Position numbers and translations under genes: made by a program. Source: Bact-08 sp964533215 (GTDB lineage: Bacteria; Bacteroidota; Bacteroidia; Bacteroidales; UBA932). Taken from it: DNA of 64,000 nucleotides. Location: contig CAZHLJ010000005.1 in the NCBI GenBank assembly GCA_964533215.1, positions 124,001 through 188,000 on the forward strand, in the 5' to 3' direction. The notes under the pieces are model-generated. The model was not told the DNA's origin, ran no database searches, and saw nothing but the letters and a program-made list of their open reading frames with translations. Positions 40,086-49,268 of the stretch are shown one piece after another. How positions within the stretch are numbered: the stretch's first letter is position 1; every line of letters starts with the position of its first letter.

Positions 40086-42611
40086 GTGAAAAAACTTTAT
40101 TACGGGCTAATAGCTCTTATAGCACTCTTTCCGTCGAAGACTTCGGCTGATGTGCTCCATGAAGTGAAAGGAGTCAGCAAGGAGTTGGCACTTTCCAGAA
40201 AGAGTGTGATGTCGGACATTGTATATAATCTTGATTTTACCATACCGGAAAACAGAGACTCTGCCGTTCTTGGAAAGGAGTCAATTGGATTTGTCCTCAA
40301 AAAAATAGGGACTGTGGTGCTGGATTTCAAAGAGAGTGAAGATGCTGTAAGAAGTGTAGCTGTTAACGGCAAGCCGGTAAAGTATATTTTCGAAAATGAG
40401 CATTTGACGATTGCATCAAAATACACACAAGAGGGAAAAAACAATGTTTCGATAGATTTCGTTGCCGGCAATCAGTCTTTGAACAGGCAGGATGAATATC
40501 TGTATACATTGTTGGTTCCGGATCGTGCCCGTACTCTTTTCCCCTGTTTTGACCAACCGGACCTGAAAGCTCGCTATAATCTTACTCTTAATATACCTTT
40601 TGGATGGGAAGGTGTTGCAAATGGGAAAATAAAGAGAGAGAGAAAGCTTGGCGTTTCCGGAAAGATTGTTGAGTTTGCACAAACAGAACCAATTCCTACA
40701 TATTTGTTCTCATTTGTTGCCGGGAAACTGAACAAGGTTACACAAAAGAAGGATGGCAGAGAGGTTTCCTTATACCACAGAGAGACAGACCAGCAAAAAA
40801 CAGAACAGTGTGCAGGGATTTTATCAGAGGTATTCCATTCTCTTGAATGGCTTGAAGGTTATACTGGAATAAAATATCCTTTTGCAAAATATGATCTGAT
40901 CATTCTTCCAGGCTTTCAATATGGGGGGATGGAACATATGGGAGCCACGCTATATTCCGACAGGACTATGTTCCTTGATAAAAATCCCACTATTGAGGAG
41001 AGGCTTTCCAGATCATCTCTCATCGCACATGAGACAGCCCATATGTGGTTCGGTGATTATGTAACAATGAAATGGTTCGATGATGTCTGGACAAAAGAGG
41101 TTTTTGCCAATTATTTTGCCGCTGCCATAGTTGCCCCTCAGTATCCTGAAATCAACCATAAATTTAATTTTATAAACTCATATTATCCATCTGCTTATTC
41201 AGAAGAGAGGACTTTAGGAACCAATCCTGTCCAGCAAGAACTTGATAACCTTGATAAAGCGGGTCTGGTATATGGCAATATAATCTATAACAAGGCTCCT
41301 GTAGTTATGGAGATGTTGGTTAAAAGAATAGGAGAGGGAAAATTCAGGGAGGGAATAAGGAAATATCTTAGCAGTTACGCCTACTCAAACGCAACATGGG
41401 ATAATCTGATAGAAATCCTTGATGGGCTGACGGATGAAAATTTGCGTGATTGGAGCAACGTGTGGATAAAGGAGAAGGGAATGCCTCAGATATCATCAGA
41501 ACGCATGAGTGATAAAATCGTTATTCATCAGTCTGACAGGTATGGCAGGAATCTTATATGGAAACAGCCTCTGGAATTCTGGCTGACAGACAAGGATGGC
41601 GATCTAGGTCAGAAAAAGGTTTTTCATATAACACTTGACTCTTCATACTCAATCTTGCCTCTTTCTCTAAAGGATGAGGTGATAATTCCAAATACGGATG
41701 GATACGGATATGGCTACTTCAAACTAGACAGCATCTCTTCTGGATGGCTTATGGGCTATTTGGCATCTGCAAAAGATACAGCTCAGGAAAATATCATATT
41801 TAAAGAGTCTATACTTATCTCTCTGAACGAGAATTTTCTGAATAAAAACCTGAACAGAAGAGTTTTTATGAACTCCCTTACAAAATATGCCAGGACAGAG
41901 AAAAATACCCTGCTTTTCTCGAGAGCCCTGAGCTACATTACAAACGCCTATATCCGGTTTATGTCAGTAGATGGTGCTGACACATCTCTGGAGAATGAGC
42001 TTTGGTCGATTGTTACTGAAAACGCCAATCCCCAGAAGCGACTGCTTGCTTTGCGAGCTTATATTGATATTGCAGCCTCACGGGAGGCTATTGACAAACT
42101 GTATAATTTGTGGCGCAGTCCTGAAGGTTTGGAATATGTTTCGCTGGGAGAAAGGGATCTTATCAGGCTCTCATACGAGCTCTCCATAAGCATGCCAGAC
42201 AAGTATAATGAAATTACATCAACTCAGCTTTCGAGAATATCAAATCCTGACAGGAAAAGGGAGTACAGATTCATCATGCCATCACTATCTCCTGAAAAAG
42301 CAGTCAGAGATTCGGTATTCAATTCACTTCTCGATGTTAGGAATCGTGAAGTTGAGCCTTGGGCTGCTTCTGCCCTTTCATATCTGAATCATTACAAACG
42401 TGATTGCGAATCTATTTACTATATATTGCCAGGTTTGGCTCTTATGGATGAGATACAGAGAACTGGCGATATCTTTTTCCCTAGAAACTGGTCGAGAGCT
42501 TTGCTTGGCGGACATAGGACAATTGAGTCAGCAAAAATTGTGGATGATTTTCTGGATAAGCACAAAGATATGGATACAAAGCTTGTTTCCAAGATAAGGC
42601 AACAATTATGA
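40086..42611 (+). CDS. M1-family zinc aminopeptidase, exported
   Basis: This is an 841-residue protein with a signal peptide (about 1-21), beginning at a GTG codon. Substrate motif GGMEH is at 280-284 and the zinc motif HETAH-x18-E at 315-338 (His315, His319, Glu338). An N-terminal beta-sandwich and a helical C-terminal domain complete the usual M1 plan. It probably trims N-terminal residues from peptides in the periplasm or at the outer membrane. The stop codon overlaps the start of the DMT gene. Confidence 0.93.
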   Translation: MKKLYYGLIALIALFPSKTSADVLHEVKGVSKELALSRKSVMSDIVYNLDFTIPENRDSAVLGKESIGFVLKKIGTVVLDFKESEDAVRSVAVNGKPVKYIFENEHLTIASKYTQEGKNNVSIDFVAGNQSLNRQDEYLYTLLVPDRARTLFPCFDQPDLKARYNLTLNIPFGWEGVANGKIKRERKLGVSGKIVEFAQTEPIPTYLFSFVAGKLNKVTQKKDGREVSLYHRETDQQKTEQCAGILSEVFHSLEWLEGYTGIKYPFAKYDLIILPGFQYGGMEHMGATLYSDRTMFLDKNPTIEERLSRSSLIAHETAHMWFGDYVTMKWFDDVWTKEVFANYFAAAIVAPQYPEINHKFNFINSYYPSAYSEERTLGTNPVQQELDNLDKAGLVYGNIIYNKAPVVMEMLVKRIGEGKFREGIRKYLSSYAYSNATWDNLIEILDGLTDENLRDWSNVWIKEKGMPQISSERMSDKIVIHQSDRYGRNLIWKQPLEFWLTDKDGDLGQKKVFHITLDSSYSILPLSLKDEVIIPNTDGYGYGYFKLDSISSGWLMGYLASAKDTAQENIIFKESILISLNENFLNKNLNRRVFMNSLTKYARTEKNTLLFSRALSYITNAYIRFMSVDGADTSLENELWSIVTENANPQKRLLALRAYIDIAASREAIDKLYNLWRSPEGLEYVSLGERDLIRLSYELSISMPDKYNEITSTQLSRISNPDRKREYRFIMPSLSPEKAVRDSVFNSLLDVRNREVEPWAASALSYLNHYKRDCESIYYILPGLALMDEIQRTGDIFFPRNWSRALLGGHRTIESAKIVDDFLDKHKDMDTKLVSKIRQQL

Positions 42612-43525
42612 AAAACCAGAAAAAGGCATTGATTTTCGGAGGCTTTGTGGTGCTATTCTGGTCCACTGTTGCAACTGCTTTTAAAATAGGTCTTTCCGAA
42701 TCAGGTTCAGTGCAGCTTCTCTTGATTGCATCTCTGACTGCATTGTTTGTCTGCCTTATTGAATTGTGCAGAACAAGAGAGTTCAGTCAGGTAAAAGAGC
42801 TGCTAAATAACAGGAAAACTCTTTTCAAAGGTGCTATACAGGGGCTTCTGAACCCTTTTTTCTATTATTTGGTTTTGTTCAAGGCATATACTCTTCTGCC
42901 GGCACAGATTGCTCAGCCTCTCAACTTTTCATGGCAGGTGGTTCTTATCCTTATGATGGCTGTCTTTTATAAGCAAAAATTACATCTTATGCAGATTATC
43001 GGTGTTCTGATAAGTTTTGCAGGCATATTGCTTTTGTCATCAAATAGTTCTGCAGATGCATCTGGCTCTCTATCGCCACTAGGTATTATCCTGGCATTGG
43101 GAAGCGCTTTTATCTGGGCAACATATTGGATTACCAAAATTGACAATAAAGCCGGTGCCTCTTCGGATAGAGAGCCTGCCGCCGAACTCTTTGTAAACTT
43201 CCTTTTTGGCTCGTGTTATCTTATAGCCATAAGTTTTTTCTCGCCAATGGAATGGCCTTCCTGCAAGGCTTTGGCAGCAGGAATATATGTGGGATGTTTT
43301 GAAATGGGAATCACGTTCATCCTATGGACAAAGGCTCTGCAACTTGCTTCCAATAAGGTTGCTCTTGCACAGGCTACGTATCTTTCACCATTTATCTCTC
43401 TCTTTCTTATTCATTTCATTCTTGGAGAAAGTATAGGTTATATGACTGTTTATGGCCTTTTTCTAGTAATTGGAGGAATCCTCCTTGGCAATTTGAAAAA
43501 AATTTCTACCTTTGCAATCCTCTAA
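42608..43525 (+). CDS. EamA/DMT-family transporter
   Basis: This is a 305-residue membrane protein with about ten helices in two EamA halves (about 10-140 and 155-295). The typical N-terminal 'GGFVVLFWSTVATAFKIGL' and 'LALGSAFIWATYWI' start each half. DMT proteins export amino acids or metabolites; the substrate is unknown. Its 3' end contains the promoter of the following tRNA-Cys. Confidence 0.88.
   Translation: MKNQKKALIFGGFVVLFWSTVATAFKIGLSESGSVQLLLIASLTALFVCLIELCRTREFSQVKELLNNRKTLFKGAIQGLLNPFFYYLVLFKAYTLLPAQIAQPLNFSWQVVLILMMAVFYKQKLHLMQIIGVLISFAGILLLSSNSSADASGSLSPLGIILALGSAFIWATYWITKIDNKAGASSDREPAAELFVNFLFGSCYLIAISFFSPMEWPSCKALAAGIYVGCFEMGITFILWTKALQLASNKVALAQATYLSPFISLFLIHFILGESIGYMTVYGLFLVIGGILLGNLKKISTFAIL
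43485..43514 (+). promoter_or_regulatory. Promoter of tRNA-Cys inside the DMT gene
   Basis: TTG (43485-43487), 19 bases, then TACCTTTG (43507-43514), 14 bases before the tRNA. The promoter lies within coding sequence. Confidence 0.7.
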
Positions 43526-43528
43526 CAG

Positions 43529-43599
43529 GGTATCCTGGCCGAGTGGTTAGGCAACGGTCTGCAAAACCGTCTACAGCAGTTCGATTCTGCTGGATACCT
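43529..43599 (+). tRNA. tRNA-Cys (anticodon GCA)
   Basis: The acceptor stem GGTATCC/GGATACC carries discriminator T, which is the expected identity base for tRNA-Cys. Stem ACGGT/ACCGT holds loop CTGCAAA, giving anticodon GCA (43561-43563). The gene is 71 nucleotides without an encoded CCA. Confidence 0.97.
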
Positions 43600-43606
43600 C
43601 AATATC

Positions 43607-43632
43607 AAAGCTGCTTTTATGGCAGCTTTTTT
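43607..43632 (+). terminator. Terminator after tRNA-Cys
   Basis: AAAGCTGC / GCAGCTTT (43607-43614 and 43622-43629) with a 7-base loop and following T. Confidence 0.8.
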
Positions 43633-43712
43633 CATAAGTGTTTCACATGCGAATTTCAAAGGTGTCCAAGTCCCTGCTAAATTGTATATTTGTATGAATA
43701 AAGACAATTTAT

Positions 43713-44750
43713 ATGATTGACCTTCCTTTCATACCCGAAGGCTACAGCGTTGAGAAATTCGGCAATGGCCTTATCAACAATACATTCAAAATGAAATCCG
43801 AAGACAGGAGCAAAACTGATTTTCTCCTTCAGAAGATAAACCATAACATCTTCAAAGATGTAGAGGGATTGCAAAATAATATAAAGCAAATCACAGATCA
43901 TATCAGAAGGAAGCTTGCAGAGAGTGGGTGTGGAGATATAGATAGAAGAGTTCTGACACCTGTCGAAATAGACTCCAGACTTTACTACAAAGATGCTAAT
44001 GGTGATTATTGGCGAATGTTCGTTTTTATCGAGAATACTCTTGCTTATGACAGAATGGAGACGCCACAGATGGCAAGTGTTGCGGGTAAGGCGTTCGGCA
44101 ATTTTCATAAGCTTCTTAGTGATTTTCCGGGGGAGACACTGTGCGATGTCCTCCCAAACTTCCATAATACACCTGTAAGAATTGAAAGTTTGCGTAAAAG
44201 CGTGGCTCTTGATCCTTGCGGAAGAGTTGCGGAAGTGTCTAAGGAGATAGGTTTTCTTCTGGGAAGAGAAAAAGAGTTCTCAATGATTGTAGAGATGGGG
44301 GAAAAAGGCATTATACCAAAGCGCGTTGTTCATCAGGATACAAAATTCAACAATGTCCTTCTGGATGCAGACACTAATGAAGTATTATGCATAATAGACC
44401 TTGATACAGTAATGTCCGGATATATCTGCTACGATGTAGGTGATGCTATCCGCTCAGGAGCAAACACCGGTAGGGAGGATGAAACAGATCTTGATAAAGT
44501 GAAGCTCAATATAGAAATTTACAAAGGATTTCTGGAAGGCTTTACTGAAGAGACAAAAGGATTTTTATCACAGGCGGAACTGGATACTCTCCCTTTCGGG
44601 CCAAAGCTGCTCACATACGAACAGGCAGTCAGGTTCCTGACAGACTATATAGATGGAGATAAATATTATAAAATAGGATATCCCACCCATAACCTTGTCC
44701 GAGCACGCACTCAGATAAAGTTGTTGCAAAGTATGGATGGGACAATATGA
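43713..44750 (+). CDS. Phosphotransferase-family sugar kinase (NahK-like)
   Basis: This 345-residue protein of the aminoglycoside phosphotransferase/choline-kinase fold has catalytic loop 'VVHQDTKFNNVLLD' (Asp and Asn) and metal-binding 'CIIDLDTVMSG'. The best-known relatives are N-acetylhexosamine 1-kinases (NahK), which phosphorylate GlcNAc or GalNAc. Its stop codon abuts that of a convergent GH109 enzyme (44751), an alpha-N-acetylgalactosaminidase family, so GalNAc salvage is plausible. That link is contextual. Confidence 0.8.
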   Translation: MIDLPFIPEGYSVEKFGNGLINNTFKMKSEDRSKTDFLLQKINHNIFKDVEGLQNNIKQITDHIRRKLAESGCGDIDRRVLTPVEIDSRLYYKDANGDYWRMFVFIENTLAYDRMETPQMASVAGKAFGNFHKLLSDFPGETLCDVLPNFHNTPVRIESLRKSVALDPCGRVAEVSKEIGFLLGREKEFSMIVEMGEKGIIPKRVVHQDTKFNNVLLDADTNEVLCIIDLDTVMSGYICYDVGDAIRSGANTGREDETDLDKVKLNIEIYKGFLEGFTEETKGFLSQAELDTLPFGPKLLTYEQAVRFLTDYIDGDKYYKIGYPTHNLVRARTQIKLLQSMDGTI

Positions 44751-46148
44751 TTACTTTGGATTGCTGTAATATTTAACACTCCTGAGCTTATTCCATGCCC
44801 CGCGTGTGAAATCAGGAATTTCAACTGGCATTCCATTGTTTGCGACCGATGTGCGTGAAAGTTCAATTATAGAGCTCCACTCAGCGGCATCGTATACATC
44901 TTCATCCAACGGGAGACCGTTACGAAGGCAGTAAACAAGACGATAGTCCATAATGAAGTCCATCCCTCCGTGTCCGCCCACCTCTTTTGCTTTGGCTCCT
45001 ACCTCCTTTACAATCGGATGCTCATATTCTGCAAGAAGTTTTTCAATCTCCTCATCGCTCAGTGAGACATGCCCGTTGGGATCGAAGGCGAGCTCCTTGC
45101 GGGGCCATTTCAGTGCAAAGCCTTTTGTTCCGCTTATCATATGAATACGGCTGTATGGACGAGGGTTTGTCACATCATGTTGAATCATCATAGTCTTGCC
45201 GTTGTGAGTTTTGATTATTGATGTGTTCATGTCGCCGTTCTTGTACTCCCTTTTAGCATAGTCAGAGTCCGTTCCGAATTTTTCCCCAGCAGATTCCGTC
45301 ATTCCAAACTGATTGGAAGAGACTGAAACCAGATAATCCATTTTATCTCCACGGTGAATATTGAGGACATGGCAGATTGGGCCAAGTCCATGAGTAGGGT
45401 AGAGGTTGCCATTCTCTTCGGCATTGTGTTTCAAACGCCACATGTTCCAATATCCTGTTGTATCGTTGAAATTCAGATATCTAAGGTCGTGAATGTATGC
45501 CCCTTCTGCATGTACGATCTCTCCAAACAACCCTTTCTGAGCCATATTTAGAGTTGCCATTTCGAAGAAGTCGTAGTTGCAGTTTTCAAGCATCATACAG
45601 TGACGACGGGTTTTCTCAGAGGTGTTCACCAACTGCCAGCACTCCTTAATTGTAAGTGCTGCAGGAACCTCCACAGCCACATGTTTTCCATGTTCCATAG
45701 CGTAAACGGCAATAGGGGTATGCAAATCCCAATGGGTGCATACATAAATCAGATTTACATCTTTTCTTTCGCAGACCTTTTTCCAATCATCTTCGCCGCA
45801 ATATCCATCAGCCTTTGCCAAACCCTTTTCCTCCAGAAGCTTCTGTGCTGAAGCAACCTTTTCAGGAACAACATCGCACAATGCAACAATTTTTACACCA
45901 GTCAGATAGGTGTATCTGCGGACAGCTTCCTCACCTCTCATCCCAAGTCCAATAAAGGCAATCCTTACAGTATCAATTGGGGCACATTTTAGCTCGAGGA
46001 CATCACTCTGACCTGCAGGGCGTTTTGGTTCAGGAAACACATTCTGAGGAATATAGTGCTTACCTTGTGCATTTAAAGCACCACTTTCATAGCCTCCGGA
46101 GAACACAAGTGATGCAGTAAGAACCAAAGAAAGAAAAGTTTTTTTCAT
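44751..46148 (-). CDS. GH109-type alpha-N-acetylgalactosaminidase (Gfo/Idh/MocA fold)
   Basis: This 465-residue protein has a signal peptide (about 1-28) and an NAD-binding Rossmann fold ('IAFIGLGMRGEEAV'). The GH109 landmarks 'GKHVAVEVPAA', 'ENCNYDFFE' and 'HGLGPICHVLNI' follow. GH109 enzymes use a bound NAD in a redox-assisted mechanism to remove terminal alpha-GalNAc, for example from mucin or blood-group A. Most family members carry a twin-arginine signal; this one has an ordinary Sec signal. Oxidoreductase activity on a free sugar is the alternative. Confidence 0.88.
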   Translation of the reverse strand: MKKTFLSLVLTASLVFSGGYESGALNAQGKHYIPQNVFPEPKRPAGQSDVLELKCAPIDTVRIAFIGLGMRGEEAVRRYTYLTGVKIVALCDVVPEKVASAQKLLEEKGLAKADGYCGEDDWKKVCERKDVNLIYVCTHWDLHTPIAVYAMEHGKHVAVEVPAALTIKECWQLVNTSEKTRRHCMMLENCNYDFFEMATLNMAQKGLFGEIVHAEGAYIHDLRYLNFNDTTGYWNMWRLKHNAEENGNLYPTHGLGPICHVLNIHRGDKMDYLVSVSSNQFGMTESAGEKFGTDSDYAKREYKNGDMNTSIIKTHNGKTMMIQHDVTNPRPYSRIHMISGTKGFALKWPRKELAFDPNGHVSLSDEEIEKLLAEYEHPIVKEVGAKAKEVGGHGGMDFIMDYRLVYCLRNGLPLDEDVYDAAEWSSIIELSRTSVANNGMPVEIPDFTRGAWNKLRSVKYYSNPK

Positions 46149-46190
46149 CAGTAAATAGTTTTAGTTTAATATGCAAAATATTCATGAACT

Positions 46191-46829
46191 CTAGCTGAAT
46201 GCCATCAACCGCATAAAAAATGAGGTTACAGACCCGATGATTCCGGATAAGTGCAATATGTTTATTTTGAGGCTGCTTTCGGCGATGATAATGATGAATA
46301 GTGCCCAGGTGCCGTATTTGTATAAATTCAACATCAGCCTAGGATTGATCTCTTTCAGAAATGTGAGATAGATATGTGAGCCATCTAGAGGAGGAAGAGG
46401 AATCAGATTGAAAATAAACAGGCTGATATTGATCACCCCCCAGACCACGATAACATTGATTATAGCCAGGCCTAACTCAGTATTATTGAAAAAACTGAGG
46501 AAATAGAGGCCTCTTGCAATAATAAAGAAGAGTATTGCTGTTGCCAGGTTGGATAACGGACCGGCAATTGAAATAAGTATTTCGTCACGATGCTTATGCT
46601 TGAGATTGTCAGGATTGAAATTCACTGGTTTTGCCCACCCGAATCCGGCAATTATAATCAAAAAAAATCCCAGCCAGTCAATATGTTTCAACGGGTTCAA
46701 CGTCACTCTCCCTTCCTGTTTTGCCGTATTATCGCCCAAGCGAAAAGCAACATACCCATGAGAGAACTCGTGGACAGTCAAACCAATTACGGCAGCGGGC
46801 ATTATCTTCAACATTTCTATAAAATCCAT
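46191..46829 (-). CDS. M50-family site-2-type membrane metalloprotease
   Basis: This is a 212-residue membrane protein with about five to six helices. The zinc motif HEFSH is at 20-24 and the second ligand motif is in 'LIPLPPLDGSHI'. The start at 46829 (MDFIEMLKIM) is preferred: a longer frame from 46910 would cross the dsbD terminator. It is of the short bacterial site-2 protease type without PDZ. Substrate unknown. The following gap holds no promoter I can name. Confidence 0.9.
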   Translation of the reverse strand: MDFIEMLKIMPAAVIGLTVHEFSHGYVAFRLGDNTAKQEGRVTLNPLKHIDWLGFFLIIIAGFGWAKPVNFNPDNLKHKHRDEILISIAGPLSNLATAILFFIIARGLYFLSFFNNTELGLAIINVIVVWGVINISLFIFNLIPLPPLDGSHIYLTFLKEINPRLMLNLYKYGTWALFIIIIAESSLKINILHLSGIIGSVTSFFMRLMAFS

Positions 46830-46864
46830 CACAAAATCTTTAGTTATTTCAAATATAGCAAAAA

Positions 46865-46896
46865 AAATGCTGCCCATATTCAGAGCAGCATTTTTA
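46865..46896 (-). terminator. Terminator of dsbD
   Basis: AAAAATGCTGC / GCAGCATTTTT is an 11-bp stem with an 11-base loop, with T-rich sequence following on the minus strand. It lies about 20 bases after the dsbD stop. Confidence 0.85.
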
Positions 46897-46913
46897 CAAT
46901 TATTCAGCAATTA

Positions 46914-49076
46914 TTATTGCTGCTGTAGTTTGGCTTTGCCATCTTCCAGGAACTTGATGAAAGCATCCACGTTGAGGTCGTATCCTCTAGGCTGAGCAAG
47001 AGGAGTTTCATCGTTAGGATTAAGCAATATATAATATGGCTGTGCATTTACATTGAACTTGGTCATTGCAAGGTGAGAATTTATCTTGCCTATTGATTTG
47101 AGCTGTCTGCCACTTTCAGTAGTAATCCAATCACTCTCTGCGGCATCCTTCTTATCGTCGGCATAAAGGGCTAGAACAACAAAGTCTCCCTTAAGCAGAT
47201 TCAACACGCGTGGATCAGACCATACTCTGGATTCCATCTCACGACAGTTTACACATCCGTGACCGGTGAAGTCAATGAAAAGCGGTTTGTTGACAGATTT
47301 TGCATATTCAACAGCTTCCTTGTATTCAAAGAAACCTTTGATACCATGAGGCAGGTGAAGGAACTCACTGTATTTACCGTTGCCCGGACCACCTTGTGCC
47401 GATGACTCCTGATTCCCTCCATTTGACGACATACCGTCTACAAGAGAGAAATCCTGAGAGGTGATAGGAGGCATATAACCCGAAAGAGCTTTAAGAGGGG
47501 CGCCCCACATACCAGGAATCATATAAACCACAAAACTTAAAGAAATTATTGCCAGGCCAAGCCTTCCGACACCAATGTGTTCAACCTTGTCGTCATGAGG
47601 AAAGCGTAGTTTGCCAAGCAGGTAGAGACCAAGGAGAGTGAATACAACAATCCAGATTGAAAGGTAAACCTCTCTGTCCAGAATTCCCCAATGATATGTC
47701 TGGTCAGCCACACTCAAAAACTTAAATCCAAGAGCAACCTCTATGAATCCAAGTACAACCTTGACAGAGTTGAGCCATCCACCAGATTTTGGAAGATCCT
47801 TCAACAATGATGGAGCAAAGGCGAATATGGTGAAAGGAAGAGCAAAGGCAGTTGAGAAGGCAAGCATGGTTACTATTGGCTGCCATATCTCACCTTGTGT
47901 ACTCTTTATAAGAATAGTTCCAACGATTGGACCAGTGCAGGAGAATGAAACCAGTACAAGGGTCAGGGCCATGAAGAAAACTCCTATCAGGCCGCCTTTG
48001 TCAGACTTTGAATCGGATTTGTTAACCATCCAGCTAGGAAGCACGATTTCGAATGCTCCGAAGAATGATGCTGCAAATATCATGAAGATAAGGAAGAATA
48101 ATATATTAGGCAGCCAGCTTGTTGCAAGCCAGTTGAATATGTCAGCGGTTACGGCCTCTCCTCCTGCAAAGTAGGTTATGGCGATGATTACTGCGATAGG
48201 AAGCGTATAAAGGGCGACAATGAAGAAACCATACATGGATGCCATAAACTTACCTTTAGCCTTGTTATCGCTGCTTTTCAGGAAGAAAGAGACGGTCATT
48301 GGAACCATAGGGAAAACGCAAGGGGTCAGAAGGGCAACAAAGCCCCAGATTATAGCCTCTATGATAATTGCCCAGATAGAACCGCTTTTTTCAGGCTCCG
48401 TAGCAGCAGGTACAAGTGTTCCTTCAACAGCAGTAGCCGCAGAAGCGGCCACTGTTGTATCGGATAAAGGCTCAGATGCTGCCGTTACCGAACCAACGTC
48501 CGTTCCGGCTGTTCCATTGCCTGTCGCAACGGCTGCGGTTGTTGCAGCTGCTCCTTTGCCTTTGGTGGCATCAGGGACGGCTGCTTTTACAGCACCGGTT
48601 GCTGGGGGTAGTTTAATTTTGAATTCCTTGTCTGCAGGAGGAAGGCATGTACCATCGTTGCAAGTCATCCACTCAATGACTGCAATCACAGAAGCAGAGT
48701 CTTTTGATGTGACTTCAACCTTCTGTGCAACAATTACCTTTTCCGCACAGATACCTATCTCCATGCCGAACATTTTGTCAAAAACCTTATTTACCTTGGT
48801 TTTGATGTAATTCTTGCCCACAAGCTTGGCACCGGATTTGATTTCCACTGTCAGAGATGTAGGGTTAGGACCATCTTCATATGGGCCTAAGTCATAGGTG
48901 TGCCACTCGGATTTTCCCTGATCAAAAACACCGATAGCCTGTATTTCATAAATGTTACCATCAAGATGAGCTACCTTGCTGCTCCATTTGATAGGTTGTG
49001 AAACCATCTGAGCTGATAGTGAGGCACACAGGAACACCGAGATGAAAGTGGCGAGAATTAATTTAAAATTTTTCAT
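46914..49076 (-). CDS. dsbD: Thiol:disulfide interchange protein DsbD
   Basis: This 720-residue inner-membrane electron carrier passes electrons from cytoplasmic thioredoxin to the periplasm. It has a signal peptide (1-22) and an alpha domain (about 25-155, with the Cys pair of 'MTCNDGTCLPP'). An Ala/Thr/Val-rich linker (about 157-222) follows, then an eight-helix membrane domain (Cys in 'TPCVFPMVP' and 'SCTGPIVG'). The C-terminal thioredoxin-like domain has CVNC in 'GHGCVNCREME'. The linker is unusually long and low-complexity. It ends with its own terminator. Confidence 0.94.
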   Translation of the reverse strand: MKNFKLILATFISVFLCASLSAQMVSQPIKWSSKVAHLDGNIYEIQAIGVFDQGKSEWHTYDLGPYEDGPNPTSLTVEIKSGAKLVGKNYIKTKVNKVFDKMFGMEIGICAEKVIVAQKVEVTSKDSASVIAVIEWMTCNDGTCLPPADKEFKIKLPPATGAVKAAVPDATKGKGAAATTAAVATGNGTAGTDVGSVTAASEPLSDTTVAASAATAVEGTLVPAATEPEKSGSIWAIIIEAIIWGFVALLTPCVFPMVPMTVSFFLKSSDNKAKGKFMASMYGFFIVALYTLPIAVIIAITYFAGGEAVTADIFNWLATSWLPNILFFLIFMIFAASFFGAFEIVLPSWMVNKSDSKSDKGGLIGVFFMALTLVLVSFSCTGPIVGTILIKSTQGEIWQPIVTMLAFSTAFALPFTIFAFAPSLLKDLPKSGGWLNSVKVVLGFIEVALGFKFLSVADQTYHWGILDREVYLSIWIVVFTLLGLYLLGKLRFPHDDKVEHIGVGRLGLAIISLSFVVYMIPGMWGAPLKALSGYMPPITSQDFSLVDGMSSNGGNQESSAQGGPGNGKYSEFLHLPHGIKGFFEYKEAVEYAKSVNKPLFIDFTGHGCVNCREMESRVWSDPRVLNLLKGDFVVLALYADDKKDAAESDWITTESGRQLKSIGKINSHLAMTKFNVNAQPYYILLNPNDETPLAQPRGYDLNVDAFIKFLEDGKAKLQQQ

Positions 49077-49216
49077 TTTAGGACAATTTGTCTAATAATA
49101 TTTAAGCATTTGTTTTAATTGGATATATATAATACAATTTTGGGGCTTTTTTCCCTAAAAAAATATCATGAACTATACGGAAGCGATTTTTATACAAAAA
49201 ATATGCCAATGCTACA

Positions 49217-49248
49217 AACAAAAAATCTGCCCCAAGGAGGACAGATTT
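49217..49248 (-). terminator. Terminator after the PUR-domain gene
   Basis: AAATCTG / CAGATTT (49223-49229 and 49242-49248) with an inner CC/GG pairing and T following on the minus strand. It starts 21 bases past the stop codon. Confidence 0.7.
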
Positions 49249-49268
49249 AGATATTTACGCAATAAAAA

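Noticed and set aside
43677..44165. A 162-codon open frame on the minus strand opposite the NahK-like gene
   Set aside because: The opposite strand encodes clear kinase motifs, and this frame has no family features.
46830..46910. N-terminal extension of the M50 protease
   Set aside because: It would be encoded across the dsbD terminator hairpin, and the family starts close to the first helix before HEFSH.
48220..48810. A 196-codon open frame on the plus strand, rich in Ala and Val
   Set aside because: It lies entirely opposite dsbD and mirrors the low-complexity linker; no family signal and no promoter.
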